The position numbers were made by a program, and so were the translations under genes. DNA of 64,000 nt from Rheum nobile (taxonomy: Eukaryota > Streptophyta > Magnoliopsida > Caryophyllales > Polygonaceae), in NCBI GenBank assembly GCA_027886185.1, contig WOAB01000728.1, forward strand, positions 2,232,001 through 2,296,000, given 5' to 3'. This document shows, one piece after another, positions 46,201 to 56,642 of the stretch. The notes under the pieces were generated by a model. The model saw nothing but the letters and a program-made list of their open reading frames with translations, did no database searches and had not been told where the DNA came from. Numbering within the stretch: the stretch's first letter is position 1; each line of letters opens with the position of its first letter.

Positions 46201-46609
46201 TAGGATAACGTTATTATGATACTTGTGTTATCTGCGTAGAAAATAAGGTTATATGAAATCTTGGGATATAGGTTATTATGGTATCTGCATTTGTATGGTT
46301 CCTTTATTTATACTATTGTACGTACTCAAATCACTGATATACTTGCTTAGTCTGAATATAGACTAACCCCGCTTCTGGGGGATCAGTCATGTTGCAAGGT
46401 CCGGATATCAGTGTAGCGCAGCGGAAGCGTGGATGAGGTCGTGCGACATGATGCTAAAATTCTAGAACGGATTGTATCAAGGATTGATATGTATTTGGGA
46501 TTGAAATTTTCTCGGGGTAAGTTTCTTATTCTTATAAAGCCTGAGGGAATTTCTGTAGGAAATTCCTGGCGCTGTAGCTCCACATTAGAGGTTAATTTGG
46601 GGCGTTACA
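43263..46609 (+). repeat. Long solo LTR (Gypsy-type)
   Basis: 3347 bp, TGTAATACC to GGCGTTACA. Plus orientation follows from a TATA box (GCTTATATATATGCC, about 44013-44024) and a downstream donor-like AAGGTAAGAATTT near 44320. Flanks ATTCT (43258-43262) and ATTCG (46610-46614) are a 5 bp target duplication with one change. The undisrupted target exists as a paralogue at about 42641-42672 (ACATGTCTATTCTTATCTTC). No primer site or coding region follows, so it is a recombination product. Confidence 0.85.
45353..45465 (+). repeat. Three 37-38 bp tandem repeats in the solo LTR
   Basis: Unit TTATATGATAAAGTGTTGATGATTACGC..GTGTGG, three copies with a few changes. Confidence 0.85.
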
Positions 46610-46680
46610 ATTCGTATCTTCAATCTTTCAGAAATAATTGATCTAAAAGGTTATGTATCTTATCTACATGTTTTTTTTTC

Positions 46681-46770
46681 GGCGACAAACCGCGCACTCC
46701 ACTTTTTTGAACTTCGCACTCCATCTTGGGCGGCGCCTAGTGCAGCCCAGAAAAGGCCCCAAAAACCCGG
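46681..46770 (+). repeat. Left terminal inverted repeat of the MULE
   Basis: Matches the complement of about 62428-62513 through CGCGCACTCC, GCACTCCATCTTGGGCGG and CTAGTGCAGCCCAG. Repeats of the same palindrome continue to 47092. Confidence 0.88.
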
Positions 46771-47092
46771 TTTGAGTCTTGGGCGGCACTACGTGCACCA
46801 CAGACAAACCGGGTTTTCGAAAATCCGGTTCAGAAGTTGGGCTGCACGTATTGCGGCCCAAAATTTTTTTTAATCGAACCCGATTTAGGAGTTTCAATTT
46901 TTTTTTTTTAAAAGTTAATTTTTTATCAACTCGGTTTAATTATGGGCGGCAATAATAATGTTCAAAATTTGAACATGGGCGGGAATAATTGCCGCCCAAA
47001 TGGTGTTCAAAATTTGAACTTGGGCGGCACCTATTGCCGTCCAGATGCAACAGTAAAAAAAAATGATCTCGGCGGTATTTATTGCCGCCGAG
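46727..47092 (+). promoter_or_regulatory. Palindrome cluster upstream of the plant-mobile-domain gene
   Basis: At least six imperfect palindromes of the form GGGCGGCAC-N5-TGCMGCCC: near 46727, 46779, 46838, 46976, 47021 and 47069. They precede the ATG at 47155. No TATA box is visible in the remaining 60 bp. Confidence 0.6.
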
Positions 47093-47154
47093 ATTGTCTT
47101 CTCCGAGAGACCGTCTTCCAGGAAAATTTGGTTTCAACAAAAGAGAGTGTTTAG

Positions 47155-50100
47155 ATGGCGGATTCCGGCGAGATGACACCGATTGACGAGCTACTGCAGG
47201 ATGAGATATGGGCGGAGGTTGAAAGGGAGGAGATAGAGATGGCGGCAACGAGAGATGTCGGTGGCGCCGATCCACTTGACTCGACGGCGGACTCGGCGGA
47301 GGCTTTCCGGCGTTGTTTTGTTGGCGGGGCGGAGGAGAGTCGTCGGGGCGGAGGAGACTCGACGGGGCGGAGGAGGAGGGTTCTGGGCTGCACGAGGTGC
47401 CGCCTAGATCCGGGGACGAGGAGGGTTTTGGGCTGCACGAGGTGCCGCCCAGATTGCCGGCGAACGTATAGGCTTCCGGAGGGGCCGACGGCGGTGGCGG
47501 AGTCGTTTTGGGCGAGGAGGTTGCCGACGACGAGGATGATAGATTGCCGGCTAGAATCGAGGAGGTGGATATCGGGGCAGACAATGCTTTCGACGTGGCT
47601 TTAGCGGTTGCTATGGAGGCGGTGGATGAGTTGGCGGAAAATCTTGTTCGTCAAAAGCGGAAATATGAACGGAGGTCGGCCGAAAAGGTATGTTTTCTCA
47701 TTAGTTTTAATTTGTTAAATGTAATTTATTTAATAAATTTTTTACTGTAATTGTAGGCTTTTAGACTTAGTTTTTGTTGTATTTAATCATAATTAAAAAT
47801 GACATTATAGGTAATAGGCTCAATTTTGTTGTTAAATAAGATTAAATGTTATGTATAATAAAACGATTAGTAATTTATTTATAATAGTTGTTTAGATTTA
47901 TATTGCGTAGGTTGTCCTAATGAAAATGAAAATATTTAATATATTGATTTTATAAAGAAAATAATTTTCTTTAACAATTGCTAAGGTATATGTAACTAAA
48001 AGTTATTATAAATATATTTAATAATAGTAAAATGAAAATAGTTATATTTCTTGTGACAAAATAGAATGTATTGGGTAAAATCAAACGATCAGATCGAGAC
48101 AATCGCCCTACTACTGCATCTGCTCGCAAGAGGAGGGTTGTGGGTGTATCGCAGGAGACAGAGGTGCTTAGTGAGGACGATGTTGGTCCCGTCCGTTCAG
48201 ATGAGGACGTGGTTATGGAGGATGCCCCTACCACTACAGCTATTGAGGATCCAGACTTTACTATCGACCCTTCTACTATCCCGGAGGATTCAAACTTTAC
48301 TACCGGCCCACCATAGCAAGATCCACTAGAGCAGCAGCCACCTCAGGAGGACCCACCTCAGGAGGTCCCACCTCCGCCTGAGCCAACTCAGCAGTATCCT
48401 CCTGTGTTTAGGAACTTTGATACGCACATTGCGGATCTGATATGGAGGAAGGCGTTACTGGACCCTCCAGAGGACGTTGTTAGGACTTTGAGGGTTCAGA
48501 CATGCCCTACACAATTTGCATTTTGGAGGGATCGTATTCCCAAAGGGGTCCCTGAGGAGGGTTCCTGGTTTTGGATTGCTCAGCAGACGGGGTTGACCGG
48601 TTTGCTTGATTTTTAGTTCAGCAATGCTGATCACACCCTCATTTCAGCGATCGTTGAGCGATGACATCCAGAGACGAACACCTGCCACTTTCCCTTCGGC
48701 GAGATAGGTCCTACGCTACATGACGTTATGATGATTCTAGGGCTGCCGATTGAGGGATTTGAGGTGACGTCACCATGGACCAGTCAGGATAGCGAGCTGG
48801 CGGAGTATGAGGTGTTGTTCGAGTATCTGTTTGGCATTGATTCAGAGTACAATTTAGATGAGGATGATGCTGACATGGTCTGTGACCTTAGAAAGGGCTG
48901 GGTCAGGCAATTTCAGTTAGGGAGGCATGTGTTGAGGATGATTGAGGAGGGTGCATATCCAGAGGATATAGCAACTGGTTTCTTGTGGCACACCATGTCG
49001 GCTAGTATTTTCGTTGACAAGTCGACGAACGAGCTAAGGACTACGTTGTTACCTCTTTTTGTGGATTGGGAGCGTGTCGTTCATACAGCTTGGGGCACCG
49101 GGGTTCTAGCTCTCCCTTTTAGAAACCTCGGAGAGGCTTCTCGACGCGGAGCTGCACAGTTGACCGGTTGCGCACGTCTCTTAGAGGTAGACCTTTATTA
49201 TAGTTCGATTGTTTAAATCATTAATATAAGGTGTTTAATTGTTTATAACTAATGTCTTTCTTCCTCCATACACAGGTTTGGATTTGAACGTACTTTGTAT
49301 ACTTCCCGGGCAACCCTAACCTCAAGGAAGGTGCGGACGACGACCTTCGACGCGCTGCACGATATTGCATTGGCCGGACCCTTGTCCGTTTAAGTCGCAA
49401 CCAGTTATACTATAGACGGATACTGGACGAGTATAGGCCATAGGATGTACGTATTTTTATTCCATTTTAATATACTGTACGATAGGCTTAATGAATTAAT
49501 ATATGTTTTGTATTTTGGGGTTAATTGCAGATACGGTGGATGCCGTATGAGGGTCTTGATTTTCGAGGTGCTCATAGGGCCTCCACTTATCGAGAGACTA
49601 TTTGTTTTCTCGGTGTAGAGGAGCCCTACATGCCGGATAGGCTTACCCGATACTTCGGTTATCGACAGAGCAGGCCCCTCGATATCATAGAGCCTCGGTT
49701 TGCATTGCGTCCTCATGATTTTAGGGGGACGAGGCGATACCAATTGTACTTTGACCCGCATTGGCACAGGTGGGACCAGCTTGAGCATCATCTTTGCCCC
49801 TACATCTTGACGAGTCCTCCTGCCACGATGGCTTGGGATGTCGACGGCGTGTACCTGGACTGGTATCTACAGGTATCGCATCCTTACGTGAGTCCGCATG
49901 CGCCAGTCCAGCCTCGTATTTGTAGAGGCCCACCTTCGGCTATCAACTTGCAAAGGGTATGTTTCTTGTCCCATTTTTTTCTTAATAATTATTTTAGGGA
50001 AATCCATGTATTTAAAATGTTTGTTTTCATTTGCAGCGTGTGGCGATGGGCAAGGCGTTTCTTCAGGACATTATAGAGGCAATTGGTGGCGATTTGCGAC

Positions 50101-50426
50101 ACTGGCAACATATATATGACATACTTGCTAGCGACGTCATCCCTGTAGCTCATCCGCTTGTACGAGCATCACAGATGTCTTCCCAGCCCTCTAGTGCAGC
50201 CGAGTCTTCTAGTGAAGCCGAGACACGAGCGCGTTGGCAGCATGTGCATTCTATATTTGATAGAGAGAAGGCCGAATCATATAGGATGACAGAAGAGTGT
50301 GCAACAGCTCAGCAGGCAACGTCTCAACCTATGCCGGCAGATCCTCAAGATTGGGCACCGGGCGTGGATTCGGGTTTAGGTGTGTCCTTGGGTAGTGATT
50401 CTGAGAGTTTAGATGTGGAGGAGTGA
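47155..50426 (+). pseudogene. Plant mobile domain (PMD, MAIN-like) gene of the MULE, broken
   Basis: Five exons inferred: 47155-47687, about 48071-49186, 49276-49446, 49531-49956, 50037-50426. The PMD signature runs through exons 2-4: NFDTHIADLIWRKALLDPP, then HTLISAIVER, HFPFGEIGPTLHDVMMILGLPIEG, then IRWMPYEGLDFRG and PHDFRGTRRYQL. The last exon ends in a Ser- and Glu-rich tail. This domain is shared by plant MAIN-type nuclear proteins and by transposons. In-frame stops at 48314-48316, 48614-48616, 48661-48663, 49285-49287 and 49441-49443, and a frameshift in exon 1, make it non-functional. Exon 1 contains two copies of the element's palindrome (47381-47407, 47432-47457), translated as repeated RRVLGCTRCR, which may have caused the frame change. 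Confidence 0.8.
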
Positions 50427-50658
50427 CTTTTGTAGTGACTTTTGTAAAACATTTATTTCTAGTTTGACTTCTTTGTTCATCCATATTGATTTTTTAGATA
50501 TTCGTTCGGTTATTTCTACAACAAATCGATGATAAATTACTTCATTAAAACCATAGAATACAATCCAACATTCGGAATAAAAAAACACATAAACATTCTA
50601 AAAATTAATAAATAGTACAACATTAGAAACAACATTCATACAAGGAGTGGTGAAGGTC

Positions 50659-51026
50659 CTACTCTATGCGAAAGACAATGTCCCCGACCACGTACAAAGA
50701 AACCTCCTCACGATTGGTAAGGTAATTTATCGTTGCTATGTCTTCGGCCCCTACAACTTGCCACGAGGTAATGTGGCGGAGTACGGGTAATAAAAGACCC
50801 TTCTCACAGCGGGCCACTCCTCTCCAGCAATCAACTTCACAAACTCCAATGACTCTAACCCAGCGGTAACAATGTCTTCTTTCATCTCTATGGTTCCCCC
50901 TTCATAACGGTGTGAATAGCCCACTTCTTGGGCCCCGTCAACCCGGACCAATTGTCTGCCCCGATAGATTTTCAAAGGCATAGCATGGCGGTAAGTAATA
51001 TAACGGCTTGGACTTGGTGATGACAT
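50659..51026 (-). pseudogene. Small MULE accessory gene A (resembles PB1-like N-terminal domain of MULE transposases)
   Basis: ATG at 51024-51026 gives MSSPSPSRYITYRHAMPLKIY. After a frameshift near 50790 the frame continues VLRHITSWQVVGAEDIATIN and ends LYVVGDIVFRIE with TAG 50659-50661. An opening L-K-I-Y-x-x-G and a late Y-P..I-x-x-x-x-D..E-x-x-L-Y-V pattern recall the PB1-like domain found in front of many plant MULE transposases. Here it is a separate small gene with its own TATA box (51089-51099 on minus) and palindromes upstream. The identification is by pattern only. The 3' end is convergent with the PMD gene. Confidence 0.5.
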
Positions 51027-51042
51027 ATAGGATAATACGAGG

Positions 51043-51235
51043 TTTCTTTTTATAGCCATATGAAGGATGAACACCAAAATGAGGTTTCTATTTATAGCCA
51101 TTTCATATGACCGTTTGTGACAAATTTGACTATTATGGGCGACACATGGTGCAACTGAATTTTTTTAATATATGAGTTCTGGGCGACAATAGGTGCAGCC
51201 GAAATTTTTTATTGGGCGGCTTTATGTGCCGTCCA
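51043..51235 (-). promoter_or_regulatory. Promoter of accessory gene A
   Basis: On minus: palindromes near 51235-51213, 51201-51180 and 51160-51137, then AAACGGTCAT (51116-51107), then GGCTATAAATAG (51100-51089), and a second TATA-like GGCTATAAAAAG nearer the gene (about 51055-51043). Confidence 0.6.
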
Positions 51236-51359
51236 ACTCGTTCATTTTTGTTTTATATGTTGCATGATAATGGCCACATAGTGTTTTTATACATTTGCAA
51301 CCTTACGTAAGTATAACAGACACCAAACTTGCTGATTTGCTGATACCAGGGTCAGACTT

Positions 51360-51520
51360 TTCTAGTGACATTTGCAAAGTATAAATTAGTACTATGACTT
51401 CTTTGTTTATACAATATTGCTTTTTGTAGATTTTTGTTCTGTTATTTCTGTCCAAAATCGATAACAGATTACTTCATTAAAACCATAGAATACAATACAA
51501 CATTACAAATCCACACGATT
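51360..51520 (+). repeat. Diverged direct repeat of the PMD gene's 3' flank
   Basis: Matches about 50430-50590 (GACTTCTTTGTT, ATTACTTCATTAAAACCATAGAATACAAT). It shows a tandem duplication that placed either accessory gene A or the hairpin locus downstream of a PMD 3' flank. Confidence 0.75.
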
Positions 51521-51536
51521 ACATCCAAATAACTAC

Positions 51537-51889
51537 AGGATTGAGTTGTGTCATTACGTTGTGCAGATTATCCCATTGACCGACTGAAGAATCCTAAAGG
51601 AGGGTGAGCCTATAATGACCAAGTCGAACCCGTCGAACCTTCTGATTTGCCCCTTCTTCTGGCAACGGCACATAAATACTTGAATTCCACAAACCCCGGT
51701 TCAATATCATATAAGGAGCCTTATATGGTACTGAAAGGAGGTTTGTGGATTTCAAGTATTTTTGTGCCGCTGCCAGAAAAAGGGACAAATCAGCAGGTTC
51801 GACGTGGTCATTGTAGGCTCACCCTCCTTTAGGATTCTTCAGTCGGTCAACAAGATAATGGTCAACACGCAATGACTCCAACTCAATGT
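51537..51889. ncRNA. Long hairpin 1 (inverted repeat, arms ~140-170 nt)
   Basis: The left arm (to 51718) and right arm (from 51723) pair through GACCGACTGAAGAATCCTAA, AGGAGGGTGAGCCTA and AATACTTGAA, with a loop of only a few bases. The left arm has an extra 8 nt (CGTCGAAC duplicated). Because it is an inverted repeat, both strands encode nearly the same peptide, which explains two matching false frames. Whether it is transcribed is unknown; a precursor for small RNAs is inferred from structure. Confidence 0.55.
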
Positions 51890-51943
51890 TGTAACAATAA
51901 CATTATTCATACATTTGAAGACTTATTTAATAAAAAAATTAAC

Positions 51944-52297
51944 AACAATAATGTTATTATTACAGCATTGAGTTGGTGTCATTGCCTTGTGACCATTATG
52001 CTCTTGACCGCCTCAAGAATTGTAAAGAAGGATGAGCATTCGATGACCAGGTCGAACATGCTGATCTACTCCTTCTCCCAGCTGCAACACAGAAATACTT
52101 GAAATCTACAAATTCCAAAATTTGGAAATTCCAAGTATTTCTGTGCTGCAGCTAGGAAAAGGAGCAGATCAGCATGTTCGACCTGGTCATCGAATGCTCA
52201 TCCTTCTTTACAATTCTTGAGACGGTCAAGAGCATAATGGCCACAAGGCAATGACACCAACTCAATGTTGTAATAATAACATTATTCATACAATTGA
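51944..52297. ncRNA. Long hairpin 2 (inverted repeat, arms ~175 nt, higher identity)
   Basis: Centre near 52120 in the palindrome TTCCAAAATTTGGAA. Arms share GTTGGTGTCATTGCCTTGTG, GACCAGGTCGAACATGCTGA and CAAGAATTGTAAAGAAGGAT and appear about 95 percent identical by eye. Arm sequence is related to hairpin 1 (GACCARGTCGAAC, ACAGAAATACTTGAA), so the two are tandem relatives. A shorter inverted repeat (51871-51990) joins them. Confidence 0.55.
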
Positions 52298-52329
52298 AGA
52301 CTTATCTAATAAAAAAACATAGATATAAC

Positions 52330-52668
52330 TTATTTTGTTATATCATAACCCCGATAATATATCTTCCTCCTTAACTTCCAGTTTGAATCTGAAAGGGTGT
52401 CGCATAACTTTTTAAGCTCATCTCTTTCTCGCACCAATTCTCTAATAATCTTGGCAGTATTGTCGTCGTATGGTGGATCAACCCACTTGAAGGTACGACA
52501 ACCTCTCATCTCCCCATCCCGCTCCATTGGGATATAATCCTTACATGCGAGGTACCTTCTTTTATAGTGAATGGGCTTGTCGCAAGTGTACAAAACGACC
52601 GGGAAATTGCATTGACACATTGAACCCAGAGCCAATGCAGTGTTGGACGTGCGGGACGACGAAGCCAT
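52330..52668 (-). CDS. GRF-type zinc-finger protein of the MULE
   Basis: Intact frame of 112 codons starting MASSSRTSNTALALG. Residues about 18-62 form a GRF finger: CQCNFPVVLYTCD, then KRRYLACKDY, then GCRTFKWVDPP, with the zinc-binding cysteines (CxC, C, C) and the G-C-R-x-F-x-W core from which the GRF name comes. The remainder is rich in K, R, E and L (IIRELVRERDELKKL) and looks coiled-coil. GRF fingers bind nucleic acid in DNA-repair proteins and also occur in plant transposon-borne proteins. A TATA box and element palindromes stand upstream on the minus strand. It is the only gene of the element without visible damage. Confidence 0.75.
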   Translation of the reverse strand: MASSSRTSNTALALGSMCQCNFPVVLYTCDKPIHYKRRYLACKDYIPMERDGEMRGCRTFKWVDPPYDDNTAKIIRELVRERDELKKLCDTLSDSNWKLRRKIYYRGYDITK

Positions 52669-52868
52669 ACTACCCCACGATCTTGAGTTCTTGGATCTGA
52701 AATAATATTTTTTTAATCACAATGTATACACTCTGAAAAAATAAATAAAGCCAAAAAAAGATGAATAATGTTACCGAGAATGAAATTTGCTGATCTTGAG
52801 CTTGGGTTTTCTCCACCACCGAACTTGAATGGCTCCTTGGGTGTGGAAGAGAATGAATTTGGCTGTGG

Positions 52869-53031
52869 TATTTATAGGCATTTTGGACGGCACCTGGTAT
52901 AGCCCACACATAACACCTCTCACACATCTGGACGACACCTGGTGCATCCCACACATAACACCTCTCACACATCTGGACGGCACCTGGTGTAGCCCAAATA
53001 ACCCTTTTTGGACGGCACCTGGTGTAACACA
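52869..53031 (-). promoter_or_regulatory. Promoter of the GRF zinc-finger gene
   Basis: On minus: element palindromes or half-palindromes in phased copies (53031-53012, 52998-52975, 52945-52922, 52907-52886), then GCCTATAAATACC (about 52881-52868), 200 bp before the ATG. Confidence 0.6.
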
Positions 53032-53034
53032 AAT

Positions 53035-53510
53035 GGTTATATCTAATTTTGTTGACATATGATTATATCTAATTTCGTTATAACATATGATTATATCATG
53101 TAGTTATATAACATATGATTATATCATGTAGTTATATAACATATGATTATATCATGTAGTTATATAACATATGATTATATCCTATTTATATCTTATAGTT
53201 ATATAATATATGATTATATCTAATTTTGTTATAACATATGATTATATCATGTAGTTATATAACATATGATTATATCTTATTTATATCTTATAGTTATATA
53301 ACATATGATTATATCTAATTTCGTTATAACATATGATTATATCATGTAGTTATATAACATATGATTATATCCTATTTATATCTTATAGTTATATAACATA
53401 TGATTGTATCCTATTCATATCCTATAGTTATATAACATATGATTATATCTAATTTCGTTATAACATATGATTATATCCTATAGTTATATAACATATAATT
53501 TCGTTATATA
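53035..53510. repeat. 28-bp AT-rich satellite between two divergent promoters
   Basis: Unit GTTATATAACATATGATTATATCATGTA, 28 bp, in several exact and several altered copies. It resembles in words (GTTATATAAC, ATTATATC) the satellite in the fold-back element at 33176-36164. Confidence 0.85.
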
Positions 53511-53523
53511 CAATGAACACCTC

Positions 53524-53667
53524 TTGGACGGCACCAAGTGCATCCCAAAGGTACCCTTTTGGACGGCACCTGGTGCAGCACAAGTAAACCACCCTGGGCT
53601 GCACTATGTGCCGCCCAAAACGGTCATATTTTGCCACTTTTAACCGTCATGAACCCATTATAAATAC
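53524..53667 (+). promoter_or_regulatory. Promoter of accessory gene B
   Basis: Palindromes near 53524, 53562 and 53594-53616 (GGGCTGCACTATGTGCCGCCC), then AAACGGTCAT (53618-53627), then CATTATAAATAC (53656-53667), 71 bp before the ATG. Confidence 0.6.
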
Positions 53668-53737
53668 ACAACGAACTCATCTACTCATTCACACAATTCC
53701 CACTCCATAACTTCTCACAAACTTCTCGTGTGTTCTA

Positions 53738-54186
53738 ATGGCGCCTTTGGTTCTCAAAGTTTACCAAAATGGGCGAATCACCTACAATCGAATGATACGC
53801 CAACGAAGTGGGATGAACATGTTTTTCCATGGCTACGAAGGTGACGAGGTCCGCATGTTGCATATGGGGGATGTCTCGCCTGGAGAAGGGGGTTATCATT
53901 GGGTTACTTGTTCATGGCGTTATTTTACAATCCAACCACCGGGGTTCACCCTGGTCGGATTTTTTACTTTCCATCGGGTGTGGATCCTCCCCGACTCCGT
54001 GAGGTGGTAGATTAGGATAACGTAGCTAAAATTATATCTCTTTACAGACCTGGTGTTCCAGTCACCCTTTACACCGAGGCTGCACACCCGAAATGTCATA
54101 TCCCAGGTCTTTTAGAAGATCCGGAATCTGAGGTGGACGACGGTAGCTCTGAAGATGGCGTGGAGACCGATTCTGATGAGAATTAG
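53738..54186 (+). pseudogene. Small MULE accessory gene B (related in layout to gene A)
   Basis: ATG 53738 starts MAPLVLKVYQNGRITYNRMI. After a frameshift near 53970-53980 the frame continues GVDPPRLREVVD, a stop, then DNVAKIISLYRPGVPVTLY and ends in an acidic tail (VDDGSSEDGVETDSDEN) at TAG 54184-54186. The L-K-V-Y-x-x-G start and late D-x-V-x-x-I..P-V-T-L-Y segment parallel gene A and the PB1-like domain of MULE transposases. Function unknown. It is convergent with the transposase gene, whose last exon ends at 54415. Confidence 0.5.
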
Positions 54187-56642
54187 AAAGCTTTTTATGA
54201 TTCATGTTCAACTAGTGTACGCTTTAACGTTTATGTGTGCGTGTATTTGTTAATGATTCCCAAGTAATATTATTGTCTCGTATTGCATTTTCCCGAATCA
54301 ACAACAAATCGAATCAAAACAAACGATTATAAACACAATATACGGTCAATCTCAATCAAACTAAGCAAATCGAAATACAATGACATAGATATAGTCAATT
54401 ACAATTCAAAAAGCCTAGGTAAGTATGTCGGGTCGACCTTGTTCCGCCCGCTCTTCTACATAATTCTTGAACCTATCCTTAAAGCGCTCATGACTATCCC
54501 ATCCATCAACACTTGGGTACTTGTAACTGAACCACTGCCTCGGAGGCGGTGAAATTGGACAACGATCATCAACAAGCCAAATATGTAAACATAAACAATA
54601 AAATTATAACAATTTATGAAAGAATAAGTAAATACCAGAGGAGTAGCGCTCTACGTACCGGTACGTAATGGTCTCTCTTTCCTACATGTGCTATCGCATA
54701 AACCTTTGTCAGAGGCTCAGCACCTGGGGGCCCCCACAATGGAAGTCATGTGTGCGGTCCAAACCATGATAAGATAACAACCGCCACTTGGTGTTCCGTG
54801 GCAAACACCAAACCAGTAATAGGCATTATACACCAGAAGTTCCTTGTGCACGGTGAAGCAATATAATTCAATTTCCTAACAAATGCTTCCACCGTCAACT
54901 CTTCCTCCCCAAGCAGCACTATGTAGTTGGCTCGATGTGTTTGGAGGTGCTTCGAAAGCTCTAACCGGACATCAACGTAGTCCTCTTCTCGGCGACCTAG
55001 TAAAACGGCAAGGGAATGAAACCCACAATGACCATCGCCTTTGACACTTTGTACACTAGAAATGTATGTGAGATTGAAAAGGTCAATATTCTCATGTCCC
55101 CAGTTGAAGCCGAGATACTTGAGCGACTTGTTTGAAGCGGATTTGGACTTGTTTGAAGTCGGCTTGGATTTTGCAGGTTTAGTGGCACTCGCCTTTGCTG
55201 TTGAGACTCCACTGCGAGGTCTTCTGCTAGAAGGACATCCTTTCGATCCTATAGACGATTTTGATCCCACAGACGATTTCACATTGGTCGTCTCTTTCTC
55301 TGCAGCCGCATCCTCCTCTTCCACTCCCAGCTCCTCATCCATATCCTTCATATTCTGCTTCTCCTTCATCTTCTTACTTTTCGCATCCACATGCTCGTCC
55401 CAACCCATATTCCTCTTGGTGCCGGTCTTTCTCGCATTCATCCTAGGCCTCCCCTTCTTGGTCTCACCACATGGCGGGTCTTCAATCTGGCACGATGTAG
55501 GGTCATCAATCTCACTCCACTTTTCCGCCATCTTCTTCAACCTAAATCCATCAACTTTCCCATAAAAGAACTCTTCAAAGAAGTCCTGCACCGTGACATT
55601 ATCCGATGTGATTGCAACACCATCATCGACATCAAGATCCTTAGCATCCACCCCTTCCCATCTGATCTGCTTCCAGAAAATATCAACTTCTTCAGGCACC
55701 AACGGGTAACCCGTCTCCACATAGACCTTAATTGTGTGTGGGCAAGGCAGTCCTAGTGTGGACTTCCACCAAAAATCATCACATTTGTCCCCAATTTCCC
55801 CCTCCTTTGCTAACACAGCTTGGACATACAACATTCTCAAGCATTTCTCATAGCACTTTTCAAGGATGCGCTTGAAGAAGACCTTAACCCACTCAGGGCC
55901 ATTTACTATCTCCATGGGAAAGGCAGTGTAGTTCTTGGTCATCTCAAAACGGATCTTTCGATGCTGATCAACAAACATGTTGTTGATGTGTTGCACAATT
56001 GTGTCAAACCCTCCAACGGATGTCTCAATCATGTCCTTAAGCATAGAGTGTTGACCCTCAACCCTGAAAATAATACATCCATTTACGTTTTATTAAATGA
56101 ATTTTAAAACCCAGTTTGATTGCAAATGTTTGTATGAAAGTTACCTGTTTGATGTTCTTGTGGCAAAATGGAGAACAACATCGCACCATGCCGCAACTAG
56201 CTTTTCCTTATGGAGATTAAACCAAGTTTCCTCGACATATTTCACAAGGCCTTTATTCCATGTCTCCTTAAAGTGAGCAAGTCACTCTCCATACTCCTCC
56301 TTTGTGTGCGACCTCATCACTCGACGAACACTTCCCGAGAATTTCTTCTCGTCAATGTTCATCGACTTAGCGTATGCCTTCACATTACGGTCTACATGGA
56401 CCTGACACAAATGATGCCGAACCTTCAGAAACACCTTATCGGCGGCCTTGATCAGTCCTAGCTCTCGATCAGACATCATGCATACGGGACTTTTCCCCCC
56501 GAACAACCACTTCAATCGTGTCAATGCCCATGCATAGTGGCTTGCTGTCTCCCTTTCCATGAACACCAGAGCGATGCAATATGTGAAGTTGGTGCAAGTA
56601 GACCCAACAATCTGGAATAGTGGCATACCGTACCTATAAATG

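Noticed and set aside
46940..47584. Minus-strand frame of 214 codons, proline- and serine-rich
   Set aside because: Shadow of the GC-rich first exon of the plant-mobile-domain gene and of the palindromes before it.
51594..51832. Two similar peptides of about 60 residues on opposite strands
   Set aside because: They are both products of reading an inverted repeat (hairpin 1) and are not evidence of a gene.
55041..55756. Plus-strand frames of 121-174 codons
   Set aside because: Antisense to the transposase linker and OTU exon, which has the recognisable motifs.
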